The notes under the pieces are model-generated. The model worked only from the letters and a program-made list of their open reading frames with translations, had not been told where the DNA came from and did no database searches. Position numbers and translations under genes: made by a program. 64,000 bases of DNA, taken from positions 1,382,001 to 1,446,000 of the forward strand of contig NW_027413958.1 in NCBI RefSeq assembly GCF_048773025.1. The letters are read 5' to 3'. Below are positions 49,701-62,250 of this stretch, one piece after another; within the stretch, counting starts at the first letter, position 1; each line of letters opens with the position of its first letter. Source of the DNA: Camelus bactrianus (Eukaryota > Chordata > Mammalia > Artiodactyla > Camelidae).

Positions 49701-50455
49701 AGGAGCCATTCGAGTGTCTTCCCAGAGTCCCTCCCTGTGCGGGCTGCCGGGGAAAGGAGGGGGTTGTGCTGGAAACGCAGGTAGCATCTAGTGCCTCCCC
49801 ATGGACAGGGGAGGTAATTAGCGGACTTCCACCTGCCAGGGAACACCTGTGACACCAGGCAGCTGCGTGGAGGGCGGCCCCGAACCTCCCCCACACAGTC
49901 AACCGTGTTCCGGAATTCTGAGTGTGGGGAGGTTCCATCTTCTGTCTGCAGAACCCGGGATCTCCTAGGAGCCCTTCGAGTGTCTTCCCAGAGTCCCTCC
50001 CTGTGCGGGTTGCCTGGGAAAGGAGGGGGTTGTGCTGGAAACGCAGGTAGCATCCAGTGCCTCCCCATGGACAGGGGAGGTAATTAGCGGACTTCCACCT
50101 GCCAGGGAACACCTGTGACACCAGGCAGCTGCGTGGAGGGCGGCCCTGAACCTCACCCACACAGTCACACGTGTTCCGGAATTCTGAGTGTGGGGAGGTT
50201 CCGTCTTCTGTCTGCAGCACCCGGGTTCTCCTAGGAGCCCTTCGATTGTCTTCCCAGAGTCCCTCCCTGTGCGGGCTGCCGGGGAAAGGCGGGGGTTGGG
50301 CTGGAAACGCAGGTAGCATCTAGTGCCTCCCCATGGACAGGGGAGGTAATTAGCGGACTTCCACCTGCCAGGGAACACCTGTGACACCAGGCAGCTGCGT
50401 GGAGGGCGGCCCTGAACCTCACCCACACAGTCAACCGTGTTCCGGAATTCTGAGT
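43791..50455. repeat. 20-mer copy 2 with a five-monomer insertion (about 6.65 kb)
   Basis: Bases 43791 to about 44390 match 38471 to about 39070. Then about 1330 bp of other monomers follow, and from about 45769 the match to 39120 onward resumes at +6649 to 50455. The spacing change from 5320 to 6649 equals five monomers minus one base. At the right end 'gtggggaagttcc' of the next unit is replaced by 'gtggggaggttcc'. Confidence 0.85.
44391..45768. repeat. Five inserted, partly diverged monomers
   Basis: These monomers are absent from copy 1 of the 20-mer. Several are unusually diverged: 'ctgcaaaacccggg' near 44627, 'ccatggatagggg' near 44745, 'caccagccaggg' near 44776, 'gaaaccagacatctgcg' near 44796, 'cattggagtg' near 44919, and EcoRI losses near 45125 and 45391. 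A base is missing at 44389, right at the left joint. Confidence 0.75.
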
Positions 50456-53400
50456 GTGGGGAGGTTCCGTCTTCTGTCTGCAGCACCCGGGTTCTCCTAG
50501 GAGCCCTTCGAGTGTCTTCCCAGAGTCCCTCCCTGTGCGGGCTTCCGGGGAAAGGCGGGGGTTGGGCTGGAAAAGCAGGTTGCATCTTTTGCTTCCCCAT
50601 GGACAAGGGAGGTAATTAGCGGACTTCCTCCTGCCAGGGAACACCTGTGACACCAGGCAGCTGCGTGGAGGGCGGCCCCGAACCTCCCCCACACAGTCAG
50701 CCGTGTTCCGGAATTCTGAGGGTGGGGAGGTTCCGTCTTCTGTCTGCAGCACCCTGGATCTCCTAGGAGCCATTCGAGTGTCTTCCCAGAGTCCCTCCCT
50801 GTGCGGGCTGCCGGGGAAAGGAGGGGGTTGTGCTGGAAACGCAGGTAGCATCTAGTGCCTCCCCATGGACAGGGGAGGTAATTAGCGGACATCCACCTGC
50901 CAGGGAACACCTGTGACACCAGGCAGCTGCGTGGAGTGCGGCCACGAACCTCCCCCACACAGTCAACCGTGTTCCGGAATTCTGAGTGTGGGGAGGTTCC
51001 GTCTTCTGTCTGCAGCAACCGGGATCTCTTAGGAGCCCTTCGAGTGTCTTCCCAGAGTCCCTCACTGTGCGGGTTGCCTGGGAAAGGAGCGGGTTGTGCT
51101 GGAAACGCAGGTAGCATCTAGTGCCTCCCCATGGACAGGGGAGGTAATTAGCGGACATCCACCTGCCAGGGAACACCTGTGACACCAGGCAACTGCGTGG
51201 AGTGCGGCCCCGAACCTCCCCCACACAGTCAGCCGTGTTCCGGAATTCTGAGGTTGGGGAGGTTCCGTCTTCTGTCTGCAGCACCCGGGATCTCCTAGGA
51301 GCCATTCGAGTGTCTTCCCAGAGTCCCTCCCTGTGCGGGCTGCCGGGGAAAGGCGGGGGTTGGGCTGGAAACGCAGGTAGCATCTAGTGCCTCCCCATGG
51401 ACAGGGGAGGTAATTAGCGGACTTCCACCTGCCAGGGAACACCTGTGACACCAGGCAGCTGCGTGGAGGGCGGCCCTGAACCTCACCCACACAGTCAACC
51501 GTGTTCCGGAATTCTGAGTGTGGGGAGGTTCCGTCTTCTGTCTGCTGCACCCGGGTTCTCCTAGGAGCCCTTCGAGTGTCTTCCCAGAGTCCCTCCCTGT
51601 GCGGGCTTCCGGGGAAAGGCGGGGGTTGGGCTGGAAAAGCAGGTTGCATCTTTTGCTTCCCCATGGACAAGGGAGGTAATTAGCGGACTTCCTCCTGCCA
51701 GGGAACACCTGTGACACCAGGCAGCTGCGTGGAGGGCGGCCCCGAACCTCCCCCACACAGTCAGCCGTGTTCCGGAATTCTGAGGGTGGGGAGGTTCCGT
51801 CTTCTGTCTGCAGCACCCTGGATCTCCTAGGAGCCATTCGAGTGTCTTCCCAGAGTCCCTCCCTGTGCGGGCTGCCGGGGAAAGGAGGGGGTTGTGCTGG
51901 AAACGCAGGTAGCATCTAGTGCCTCCCCATGGACAGGGGAGGTAATTAGCGGACATCCACCTGCCAGGGAACACCTGTGACACCAGGCAGCTGCGTGGAG
52001 TGCGGCCCCGAACCTCCCCCACACAGTCAACCGTGTTCCGGAATTCTGAGTGTGGGAAGGTTCCGTCTTCTGTCTGCAGCACCCGGGATCTCTTAGGAGC
52101 CCTTCGAGTGTCTTCCCAGAGTCCCTCACTGTGCGGGTTGCCTGGGAAAGGAGCGGGTTGTGCTGGAAACGCAGGTAGCATCTAGTGCCTCCCCATGGAC
52201 AGGGGAGGTAATTAGCGGACATCCACCTGCCAGGGAACACCTGTGACACCAGGCAACTGCGTGGAGTGCGGCCCCGAACCTCCCCCACACAGTCAGCCGT
52301 GTTCCGGAATTCTGAGGTTGGGGAGGTTCCGTCTTCTGTCTGCAGCACCCGGGATCTCCTAGGAGCCATTCGAGTGTCTTCCCAGAGTCCCTCCCTGTGC
52401 GGGCTGCCGGGGAAAGGAGGGGGTTGTGCTGGAAACGCAGGTAGCATCTAGTGCCTCCCCATGGACAGGGGAGGTAATTAGCGGACATCCACCTGCCAGG
52501 GAACACCTGTGACAATAGGCAGCTGCGTGGAGTGCGGCCCCGAACCTCCCCCACACACTCATCCGTGTTCCGGAATTCTGAGTGTGGGGAGGTTCCGTCT
52601 TCTGTCTGCAGCACCCGGGTTCTCCTAGGAGCCCTTCGAGTGTCTTCCCAGAGTCCCTCCCTGTGCGGGCTGCCGGGGAAAGGCGGGGGTTGGGCTGGAA
52701 AAGCAGGTTGCATCTTTTGCTTCCCCATGGACAAGGGAGGTAATTAGCGGACTTCCTCCTGCCAGGGAACACCTGTGACACCAGGCAGCTGCGTGGAGGG
52801 CGGCCCCGAACCTCCCCCACACAGTCAGCCGTGTTCCGGAATTCTGAGGGTGGGGAGGTTCCGTCTTCTGTCTGCAGCACCCTGGATCTCCTAGGAGCCA
52901 TTCGAGTGTCTTCCCAGAGTCCCTCCCTGTGCGGGCTGCCGGGGAAAGAAGGGGGTTGTGCTGGAAACGCAGGTAGCATCTAGTGCCTCCCCATGGACAG
53001 GGGAGGTAATTAGCGGACATCCACCTGCCAGGGAACACCTGTGACACCAGGCAGCTGCGTGGAGTGCGGCCCCGAACCTCCCCCACACAGTCAACCTTGT
53101 TCCGGAATTCTGAGTGTGGGGAGGTTCCGTCTTCTGTCTGCAGCACCCGGGATCTCTTAGGAGCCCTTCGAGTGTCTTCCCAGAGTCCCTCACTGTGCGG
53201 GTTGCCGGGGAAAGGAGCGGGTTGTTCTGGAAACGCAGGTAGCATCTAGTGCCTCCCCATGGACAGGGGAGGTAATTAGCGGACATCCACCTGCCAGGGA
53301 ACACCTGTGACACCAGGCAACTGCGTGGAGTGCGGCCCCGAACCTCCCCCACACAGTCAGCCGTGTTCCGGAATTCTGAGGGTGGGGAGGTTCCGTCTTC

Positions 53401-53675
53401 TGTCTGCAGCACCCGGGATCTCCTAGGAGCCATTCGAGTGTCTTCCCAGAGTCCCTCCCTGTGCGGGCTGCCTGGGAAAGGAGGGGGTTGTGCTGGAAAC
53501 GCAGGTAGCATCTAGTGCCTCCCCATGGACAGGGGAGGTAATTAGCGGACATCCACCTGCCAGGGAACACCTGTGACAATAGGCAGCTGCGTGGAGTGCG
53601 GCCCCGAACCTCCCCCACACAGTCATCCGTGTTCCGGAATTCTGAGTGTGGGGAGGTTCCGTCTTCTGTCTGCAG
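50255..53675. repeat. 4-mer higher-order repeat (1064 bp), about 3.2 copies
   Basis: A four-monomer unit repeats in tandem at about 50255, 51319 and 52383, with a partial fourth copy to about 53675. Shared variants include 'catcttttgcttcc', 'cttcctcctgcc', 'cagcaccctggatc', 'cggacatccacc', 'caggcaactgcg' and 'ggagcgggttg'. The copies differ at a handful of sites. Copy 3 also opens the longer repeat that starts at 52390. Confidence 0.88.
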
Positions 53676-56600
53676 CACCCGGGATCTCCTAGGAGCCATT
53701 CGAGTGTCTTCCCAGAGTCCCTCCCTGTGCGGGCTGCCCGGGAAAGAGGGGGTTGTGCTGGAAACGCAGGTAGCATCTAGTGCCTCCCCATGGACAGGGG
53801 AGGTAATTAGCGGAGTTCCACCTGCCAGGGAACACCTGTGACACCAGGCAGCTGCGTGGAGGGCGGCCCCGAACCTCCCCCACACAGTCAACCGTGTTCC
53901 GGAATTCTGAGTGTGGGGAGGTTCAGTCTTCTTTCTGCAGCACCCGGGATCTCCTAGGAGCCCTTCGAGTGTCTTCCCAGAGTCCCTCCCTGTGCGGGTT
54001 GCCGGGGAAAGGAGGGGGTTGTGCTGGAAACGCAGGTAGCATCTAGTGCCTCCCCATGGACAGGGGAGGTAATTAGCGGACTTCCACCTGCCAGGGAACA
54101 CCTGTGACACAAGGCAGCTGCGTGGAGGGCGGCCCTGAACCTCCCCCACACAGTCATCCGTGTTCCGGAATTCTGAGTTTGGGAGGTTCCGTCTTCTGTC
54201 TGCAGCACCCGGGTTCTCCTAGGAGCCCTTCGATTGTCTTCCCAGAGTCCCTCCCTGTGCGGGCTCTCGGGGAAAGGCGGGGGTTGGGCTGGAAACGCAG
54301 GTAGCATCTAGTGCCTCCCCATGGACAGGGGAGGTAATTAGCGGACTTTCACCTGCCAGGGAACACCTGTGACACCAGGCAGCTGCGTGGAGGGCGGCCC
54401 TGAACCTCACCCACACAGTCACACGTGTTCCGGAATTCTGAGTGTGGGGAGGTTCCGTCTTCTGTCTGCAGCACCCGGGTTCTCCTAGGAGCCCTTCGAG
54501 TGTCTTCACAGTGTCCCTCCCTGTGCGGGCTGCCGGGGAAAGGCGGGGGTTGGGCTGGAAAAGCAGGTTGCATCTTTTGCCTCCCCATGGACAAGGGAGG
54601 TAATTAGCGGACTTCCTCATGCCAGGGAACACCTGTGACACCAGGCAGCTGCGTGGAGGGCGGCCCCGAACCTCCCCCACACAGTCAGCCGTGTTCCGGA
54701 ATTCTGAGGGTGGGGAGGTTCCGTCTTATGTCTGCAGCACCCTGGATCTCCTAGGAGCCATTCGAGTGTCTTCCCAGAGTCCCTCCCTGTGCGGGCTGCC
54801 TGGGAAAGGAGGGGGTTGTGCTGGAAACGCAGGTAGCATCTAGTGCCTCCCCATGGACAGGGGAGGTAATTAGCGGACATCCACCTGCCAGGGAACACCT
54901 GTGACACCAGGCAGCTGCGTGGAGTGCGGCCCCGAACCTCCCCCACACAGTCAACCGTGTTCCGGAATTCTGAGTGTGGGGAGGTTCCGTCTTCTGTCTG
55001 CAGCACCCGGGATCTCTTTGGAGCCCTTCGAGTGTCTTCCCAGAGTCCCTCCCTGTGCGGGTTGCCGGGGAAAGGAGGGGGTTGTGCTGGAAACGCAGGT
55101 AGCATCTAGTGCCTCCCCATGGACAGGGGAGGTAATTAGCGGACATCCACCTGCCAGGGAACACCTGTGACACCAGGCAACTGCGTGGAGTGCGGCCCCG
55201 AACCTCCCCCACACAGTCAGCCGTGTTCCAGAATTCTGAGGGTGGGGAGGTTCCGTCGTCTGTCTGCAGCACCCGGGATCTCCTAGGAGCCATTCGAGTG
55301 TCTTCCCAGAGTCCCTCCCTGTGCGGGCTGCCGGGGAAAGGAGGGGGTTGTGCTGGAAACGCAGGTAGCATCTAGTGCCTCCCCATGGACAGGGGAGGTA
55401 ATTAGCGGACATCCACCTGCCAGGGAACACCTGTGACAATAGGCTGCTGCGTGGAGTGCGGCCCCGAACCTCCCCCACACAGTCATCCGTGTTCCGGAAT
55501 TCTGAGTGTGGGGAGGTTCCGTCTTCTGTCTGCAGCACCCGGGTTCTCCTAGGAGCCCTTCGAGTGTCTTCACAGTGTCCCTCCCTTTGCGGGCTGCCGG
55601 GGAAAGGCGGGGGTTGGGCTGGAAAAGCAGGTTGCATCTTTTGCCTCCCCATGGACAAGGGAGGTAATTAGCGGACTTCCTCCTGCCAGGGAACACCTGT
55701 GACACCAGGCAGCTGCGTGGAGGGCGGCCCCGAACCTCCCCCACACAGTCAGCCGTGTTCCGGAATTCTGAGGGTGGGGAGGTTCCGTCTTCTGTCTGCA
55801 GCACCCGGGATCTCCTAGGAGCCATTCGAGTGTCTTCCCAGAGTCACTCCCTGTGCGGGCTGCCGGGGAAAGGAGGGGGTTGTGCTGGAAACGCAGGTAG
55901 CATCTAGTGCCTCCCCATGGACAGGGGAGGTAATTAGCGGACATCCACCTGCCAGGGAACACCTGTGACACCAGGCAGCTGCGTGGAGTGCGGCCCCGAA
56001 CCTCCCCCACACAGTCAACCGTGTTCCGGAATTCTGAGTGTGGGGAGGTTCCGTCTTCTGTCTGCAGCACCCGGGATCTCTTAGGAGCCCTTCGAGTGTC
56101 TTCCCAGAGTCCCTCCCTGTGCGGGCTGCCGGGGAAAGGAGGGGGTTGTACTGGAAACGCAGGTAGCATCTAGTGCCTCCCCATGGACAGGGGAGGTAAT
56201 TAGCGGACATCCACCTGCCAGGGAACACCTGTGACACCAGGCAACTGCGTGGAGTGCGGCCCCGAACCTCCCGCACACAGTCAGCCGTGTTCCGGAATTC
56301 TGAGGGTGGGGAGGTTCCGTCGTCTGTCTGCAGCACCCGGGATCTCCTAGGAGCCATTCGAGTGTCTTCCCAGAGTCCCTCCCTGTGCGGGCTGCCGGGG
56401 AAAGGAGGGGGTTGTGCTGGAAACGCAGGTAGCATCTAGTGCCTCCGCATGGACAGGGGAGTTAATTAGCGGACATCCACCTGCCAGGGAACACCTGTGA
56501 CAATAGGCAGCTGCGTGGAGTGCGGCCCCGAACCTCCCCCACACAGTCATCCGTGTTCCGGAATTCTGAGTGTGGGGAGGTTCCGTCTTCTGTCTGCAGC

Positions 56601-57705
56601 ACCCGGGATCTCCTAGGAGCCATTCGAGTGTCTTCCCAGAGTCCCTCCCTGTGCGGGCTGCCGGGGAAAGGAGGGGGTTGTGCTGGAAACGCAGGTAGCA
56701 TCTAGTGCCTCCCCATGGACAGGGGAGGTAATTAGCGGACTTCCACCTGCCAGGGAACACCTGTGACCCAGGCAACTGCGTGGAGTGCGGCCCCGAACCT
56801 CCCGCACACAGTCAGCCGTGTTCCGGAATTCTGAGGGTGGGGAGGTTCCGTCGTCTGTCTGCAGCACCCGGGATCTCCTAGGAGCCATTCGAGTGTCTTC
56901 CCAGAGTCCCTCCCTGTGCGGGCTGCCGGGGAAAGGAGGGGGTTGTGCTGGAAACGCAGGTAGCATCTAGTGCCTCCGCATGGACAGGGGAGTTAATTAG
57001 CGGACATCCACCTGCCAGGGAACACCTGTGACAATAGGCAGCTGCGTGGAGTGCGGCCCCGAACCTCCCCCACACAGTCATCCGTGTTCCGGAATTCTGA
57101 GTGTGGGGAGGTTCCGTCTTCTGTCTGCAGCACCCGGGATCTCCTAGGAGCCATTCGAGTGTCTTCCCAGAGTCCCTCCCTGTGCGGGCTGCCGGGGAAA
57201 GGAGGGGGTTGTGCTGGAAACGCAGGTAGCATCTAGTGCCTCCCCATGGACAGGGGAGGTAATTAGCGGACTTCCACCTGCCAGGGAACACCTGTGACAC
57301 CAGGCAGCTGCGTGGAGGGCGGCCCTGAACCTCACCCACTCAGTCACACGTGTTCCGGAATTCTGAGTGTGGGGAGGTTCCGTCTTCTGTCTGCAGCACC
57401 CGGGATCTCCTCGGAGCCATTCGAGTGTCTTCCCAGAGTCCCTCCCTGTGCGGGCTGCCGGGGAAAGGAGGGGGTTGTGCTGGAAACGCAGGTAGCATCT
57501 AGTGCCTCCCCATGGACAGGGGAGGTAATTAGCGGACTTCCACCTGCCAGGGAACACCTGTGACACCAGGCAGCTGCGTGGAGGCGGCCCCGAATCTCAC
57601 CCACACAGTCAACCGTGTTCCGGAATTCTGAGTGTGGGGAGGTTCCGTCTTCTGTCTGCAGCACCCGGGATCTCCTAGGAGCCCTTCGAGTGTCTTCCGA
57701 GAGTC
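52390..57705. repeat. Long HOR, copy 1 (5316 bp, 20 monomers)
   Basis: Matches the following block first at +5316, then at +5050/5051 after about 53250, then at +4520 after about 56766. It carries the 4-mer copy 3, units with base losses near 53746, 54180 and 57583, and the dimer duplication at 56235-57296. The losses at 53746 and 57583 recur in copy 2 (58796 and 62103), so they predate the duplication. The loss at 54180 does not recur. Confidence 0.85.
56235..57296. repeat. Dimer duplication (531 bp period)
   Basis: 56235-56765 is repeated at 56766-57296. Shared variants are 'caggcaactgcg', 'cctcccgcacac', 'ccgtcgtctg', 'cctccgcatgg', 'ggagttaattagc' and 'gacaataggc'. The joint lies between 'gacttccacc' (56741-56750) and 'caactgcg' (56773-56780), and a base is missing inside it ('gtgacccagg'). 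The paralogous block at about 61286-61817 has only one copy, so the dimer gain is specific to this block, or was lost in the other. Confidence 0.88.
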
Positions 57706-60700
57706 CCTCCCTGTGCGGGCTGCCGGGGAAAGGAGGGGGTTGTGCTGGAAACGCAGGTAGCATCTAGTGCCTCCCCATGGACAGGGGAGGTAATTAGCGG
57801 ACATCCACCTGCCAGGGAACACCTGTGACAATAGGCAGCTGCGTGGAGTGCGGCCCCGAACCTCCCCCACACACTCATCCGTGTTCCGGAATTCTGAGTG
57901 TGGGGAGGTTCCGTCTTCTGTCTGCAGCACCCGGGTTCTCCTAGGAGCCCTTCGAGTGTCTTCCCAGAGTCCCTCCCTGTGCGGGCTGCCGGGGAAAGGC
58001 GGGGGTTGGGCTGGAAAAGCAGGTTGCATCTTTTGCTTCCCCATGGACAAGGGAGGTAATTAGCGGACTTCCTCCTGCCAGGGAACACCTGTGACACCAG
58101 GCAGCTGCGTGGAGGGCGGCCCCGAACCTCCCCCACACAGTCAGCCGTGTTCCGGAATTCTGAGGGTGGGGAGGTTCCGTCTTCTGTCTGCAGCACCCTG
58201 GATCTCCTAGGAGCCATTCGAGTGTCTTCCCAGAGTCCCTCCCTGTGCGGGCTGCCGGGGAAAGAAGGGGGTTGTGCTGGAAACGCAGGTAGCATCTAGT
58301 GCCTCCCCATGGACAGGGGAGGTAATTAGCGGACATCCACCTGCCAGGGAACACCTGTGACACCAGGCAGCTGCGTGGAGTGCGGCCCCGAACCTCCCCC
58401 ACACAGTCAACCTTGTTCCGGAATTCTGAGTGTGGGGAGGTTCCGTCTTCTGTCTGCAGCACCCGGGATCTCTTAGGAGCCCTTCGAGTGTCTTCCCAGA
58501 GTCCCTCACTGTGCGGGTTGCCGGGGAAAGGAGCGGGTTGTTCTGGAAACGCAGGTAGCATCTAGTGCCTCCCCATGGACAGGGGAGGTAATTAGCGGAC
58601 ATCCACCTGCCAGGGAACACCTGTGACAATAGGCAGCTGCGTGGAGTGCGGCCCCGAACCTCCCCCACACAGTCATCCGTGTTCCGGAATTCTGAGTGTG
58701 GGGAGGTTCCGTCTTCTGTCTGCAGCACCCGGGATCTCCTAGGAGCCCTTCGAGTGTCTTCCCAGAGTCCCTCCCTGTGCGGGCTGCCCGGGAAAGAGGG
58801 GGTTGTGCTGGAAACGCAGGTAGCATCTAGTGCCTCCCCATGGACAGGGGAGGTAATTAGCGGAGTTCCACCTGCCAGGGAACACCTGTGACACCAGGCA
58901 GCTGCGTGGAGGGCGGCCCCGAACCTCCCCCACACAGTCAACCGTGTTCCGGAATTCTGAGTGTGGGGAGGTTCCGTCTTCTGTCTGCAGCACCCGGGAT
59001 CTCCTAGGAGCCCTTCGAGTGTCTTCCCAGAGTCCCTCCCTGTGCGGGTTGCCGGGGAAAGGAGGGGGTTGTGCTGGAAACGCAGGTAGCATCTAGTGCC
59101 TCCCCATGGACAGGGGAGGTAATTAGCGGACTTCCACCTGCCAGGGAACACCTGTGACACAAGGCAGCTGCGTGGAGGGCGGCCCTGAACCTCCCCCACA
59201 CAGTCATCCGTGTTCCGGAATTCTGAGTGTGGGGAGGTTCCGTCTTCTGTCTGCAGCACCCGGGTTCTCCTTGGAGCCCTTCGATTGTCTTCCCAGAGTC
59301 CCTCCCTGTGCGGGCTCTCGGGGAAAGGCGGGGGTTGGGCTGGAAACGCAGGTAGCATCTAGTGCCTCCCCATGGACAGGGGAGGTATTTAGCGGACTTT
59401 CACCTGCCAGGGAACACCTGTGACACCAGGCAGCTGCGTGGAGGGCGGCCCTGAACCTCACCCACACAGTCACACGTGTTCCGGAATTCTGAGTGTGGGG
59501 AGGTTCCGTCTTCTGTCTGCAGCACCCGGGTTCTCCTAGGAGCCCTTCGAGTGTCTTCACAGTGTCCCTCCCTGTGCGGGCTGCCGGGGAAAGGCGGGGG
59601 TTGGGCTGGAAAAGCAGGTTGCATCTTTTGCCTCCCCATGGACAAGGGAGGTAATTAGCGGACTTCCTCATGCCAGGGAACACCTGTGACACCAGGCAGC
59701 TGCGTGGAGGGCGGCCCCGAACCTCCCCCACACAGTCAGCCGTGTTCCGGAATTCTGAGGGTGGGGAGGTTCCGTCTTCTGTCTGCAGCACCCTGGATCT
59801 CCTAGGAGCCATTCGAGTGTCTTCCCAGAGTCCCTCCCTGTGCGGGCTGCCTGGGAAAGGAGGGGGTTGTGCTGGAAACGCAGGTAGCATCTAGTGCCTC
59901 CCCATGGACAGGGGAGGTAATTAGCGGACATCCACCTGCCAGGGAACACCTGTGACACCAGGCAGCTGCGTGGAGTGCGGCCACGAACCTCCCCCACACA
60001 GTCAACCGTGTTCCGGAATTCTGAGTGTGGGGAGGTTCCGTCTTCTGTCTGCAGCACCCGGGATCTCTTTGGAGCCCTTCGAGTGTCTTCCCAGAGTCCC
60101 TCCCTGTGCGGGTTGCCGGGGAAAGGAGGGGGTTGTGCTGGAAAAGCAGGTAGCATCTAGTGCCTCCCCATGGACAGGGGAGGTAATTAGCGGACATCCA
60201 CCTGCCAGGGAACACCTGTGACACCAGGCAACTGCGTGGAGTGCGGCCCCGAACCTCCCCCACACAGTCAGCCGTGTTCCGGAATTCTGAGGGTGGGGAG
60301 GTTCCGTCGTCTGTCTGCAGCACCCGGGATCTCCTAGGAGCCATTCGAGTGTCTTCCCAGAGTCCCTCCCTGTGCGGGCTGCCGGGGAAAGGAGGGGGTT
60401 GTGCTGGAAACGCAGGTTGCATCTAGTGCCTCCCCATGGACAGGGGAGGTAATTAGCGGACATCCACCTGCCAGGGAACACCTGTGACAATAGGCTGCTG
60501 CGTGGAGTGCGGCCCCGAACCTCCCCCACACAGTCATCCGTGTTCCGGAATTCTGAGTGTGGGGAGGTTCCGTCTTCTGTCTGCAGCACCCGGGTTCTCC
60601 TAGGAGCCCTTCGAGTGTCTTCACAGTGTCCCTCCCTTTGCGGGCTGCCGGGGAAAGGCGGGGGTTGGGCTGGAAAAGCAGGTTGCATCTTTTGCCTCCC

Positions 60701-62250
60701 CATGGACAAGGGAGGTAATTAGCGGACTTCCTCCTGCCAGGGAACACCTGTGACACCAGGCAGCTGCGTGGAGGGCGGCCCCGAACCTCCCCCACACAGT
60801 CAGCCGTGTTCCGGAATTCTGAGGGTGGGGAGGTTCCGTCTTCTGTCTGCAGCACCCGGGATCTCCTAGGAGCCATTCGAGTGTCTTCCCAGAGTCCCTC
60901 CCTGTGCGGGCTGCCGGGGAAAGGAGGGGGTTGTGCTGGAAACGCAGGTAGCATCTAGTGCCTCCCCATGGACAGGGGAGGTAATTAGCGGACATCCACC
61001 TGCCAGGGAACACCTGTGACACCAGGCAGCTGCGTGGAGTGCGGCCCCGAACCTCCCCCACACAGTCAACCGTGTTCCGGAATTCTGAGTGTGGGGAGGT
61101 TCCGTCTTCTGTCTGCAGCACCCGGGATCTCTTAGGAGCCCTTCGAGTGTCTTCCCAGAGTCCCTCCCTTTCCGGGTTGCCGGGGAAAGGAGGGGGTTGT
61201 GCTGGAAACGCAGGTAGCATCTAGTGCCTCCCCATGGACAGGGGAGGTAATTAGCGGACATCCACCTGCCAGGGAACACCTGTGACACCAGGCAACTGCG
61301 TGGAGTGCGGCCCCGAACCTCCCGCACACAGTCAGCCGTGTTCCGGAATTCTGAGGGTGGGGAGGTTCCGTCGTCTGTCTGCAGCACCCGGGATCTCCTA
61401 GGAGCCATTCGAGTGTCTTCCCAGAGTCCCTCCCTGTGCGGGCTGCCGGGGAAAGGAGGGGGTTGTGCTGGAAACGCAGGTAGCATCTAGTGCCTCCGCA
61501 TGGACAGGGGAGTTAATTAGCGGACATCCACCTGCCAGGGAACACCTGTGACAATAGGCAGCTGCGTGGAGTGCGGCCCCGAACCTCCCCCACACAGTCA
61601 TCCGTGTTCCGGAATTCTGAGTGTGGGGAGGTTCCGTCTTCTGTCTGCAGCACCCGGGATCTCCTAGGAGCCATTCGAGTGTCTTCCCAGAGTCCCTCCC
61701 TGTGCGGGCTGCCGGGGAAAGGAGGGGGTTGTGCTGGAAACGCAGGTAGCATCTAGTGCCTCCCCATGGACAGGGGAGGTAATTAGCGGACTTCCACCTG
61801 CCAGGGAACACCTGTGACACCAGGCAGCTGCGTGGAGGGCGGCCCTGAACCTCACCCACTCAGTCACACGTGTTCCGGAATTCTGAGTGTGGGGAGGTTC
61901 CGTCTTCTGTCTGCAGCACCCGGGATCTCCTCGGAGCCATTCGAGTGTCTTCCCAGAGTCCCTCCCTGTGCCGGCTGCCGGGGAAAGGAGGGGGTTGTGC
62001 TGGAAACGCAGGTAGCATCTAGTGCCTCCCCATGGACAGGGGAGGTAATTAGCGGACTTCCACCTGCCAGGGAACACCTGTGACACCAGGCAGCTGCGTG
62101 GAGGCGGCCCCGAATCTCACCCACACAGTCAACCGTGTTCCGGAATTCTGAGTGTGGGGAGGTTCCGTCTTCTGTCTGCAGCACCCGGGATCTCCTAGGA
62201 GCCCTTCGAGTGTCTTCCGAGAGTCCCTCCCTGTGCGGGCTGCCGGGGAA
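57706..62250. repeat. Long HOR, copy 2 (about 4.5 kb, 17 monomers)
   Basis: Direct copy of 52390-57705 lacking one monomer near 58560 (the counterpart of about 53250-53515) and one copy of the 531 bp dimer. It ends soon after the shared 'cttccgagagtccc' (57695 and 62215). By 62315 'gacttcc' faces 'gacatcc' and the match is over. Confidence 0.85.
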
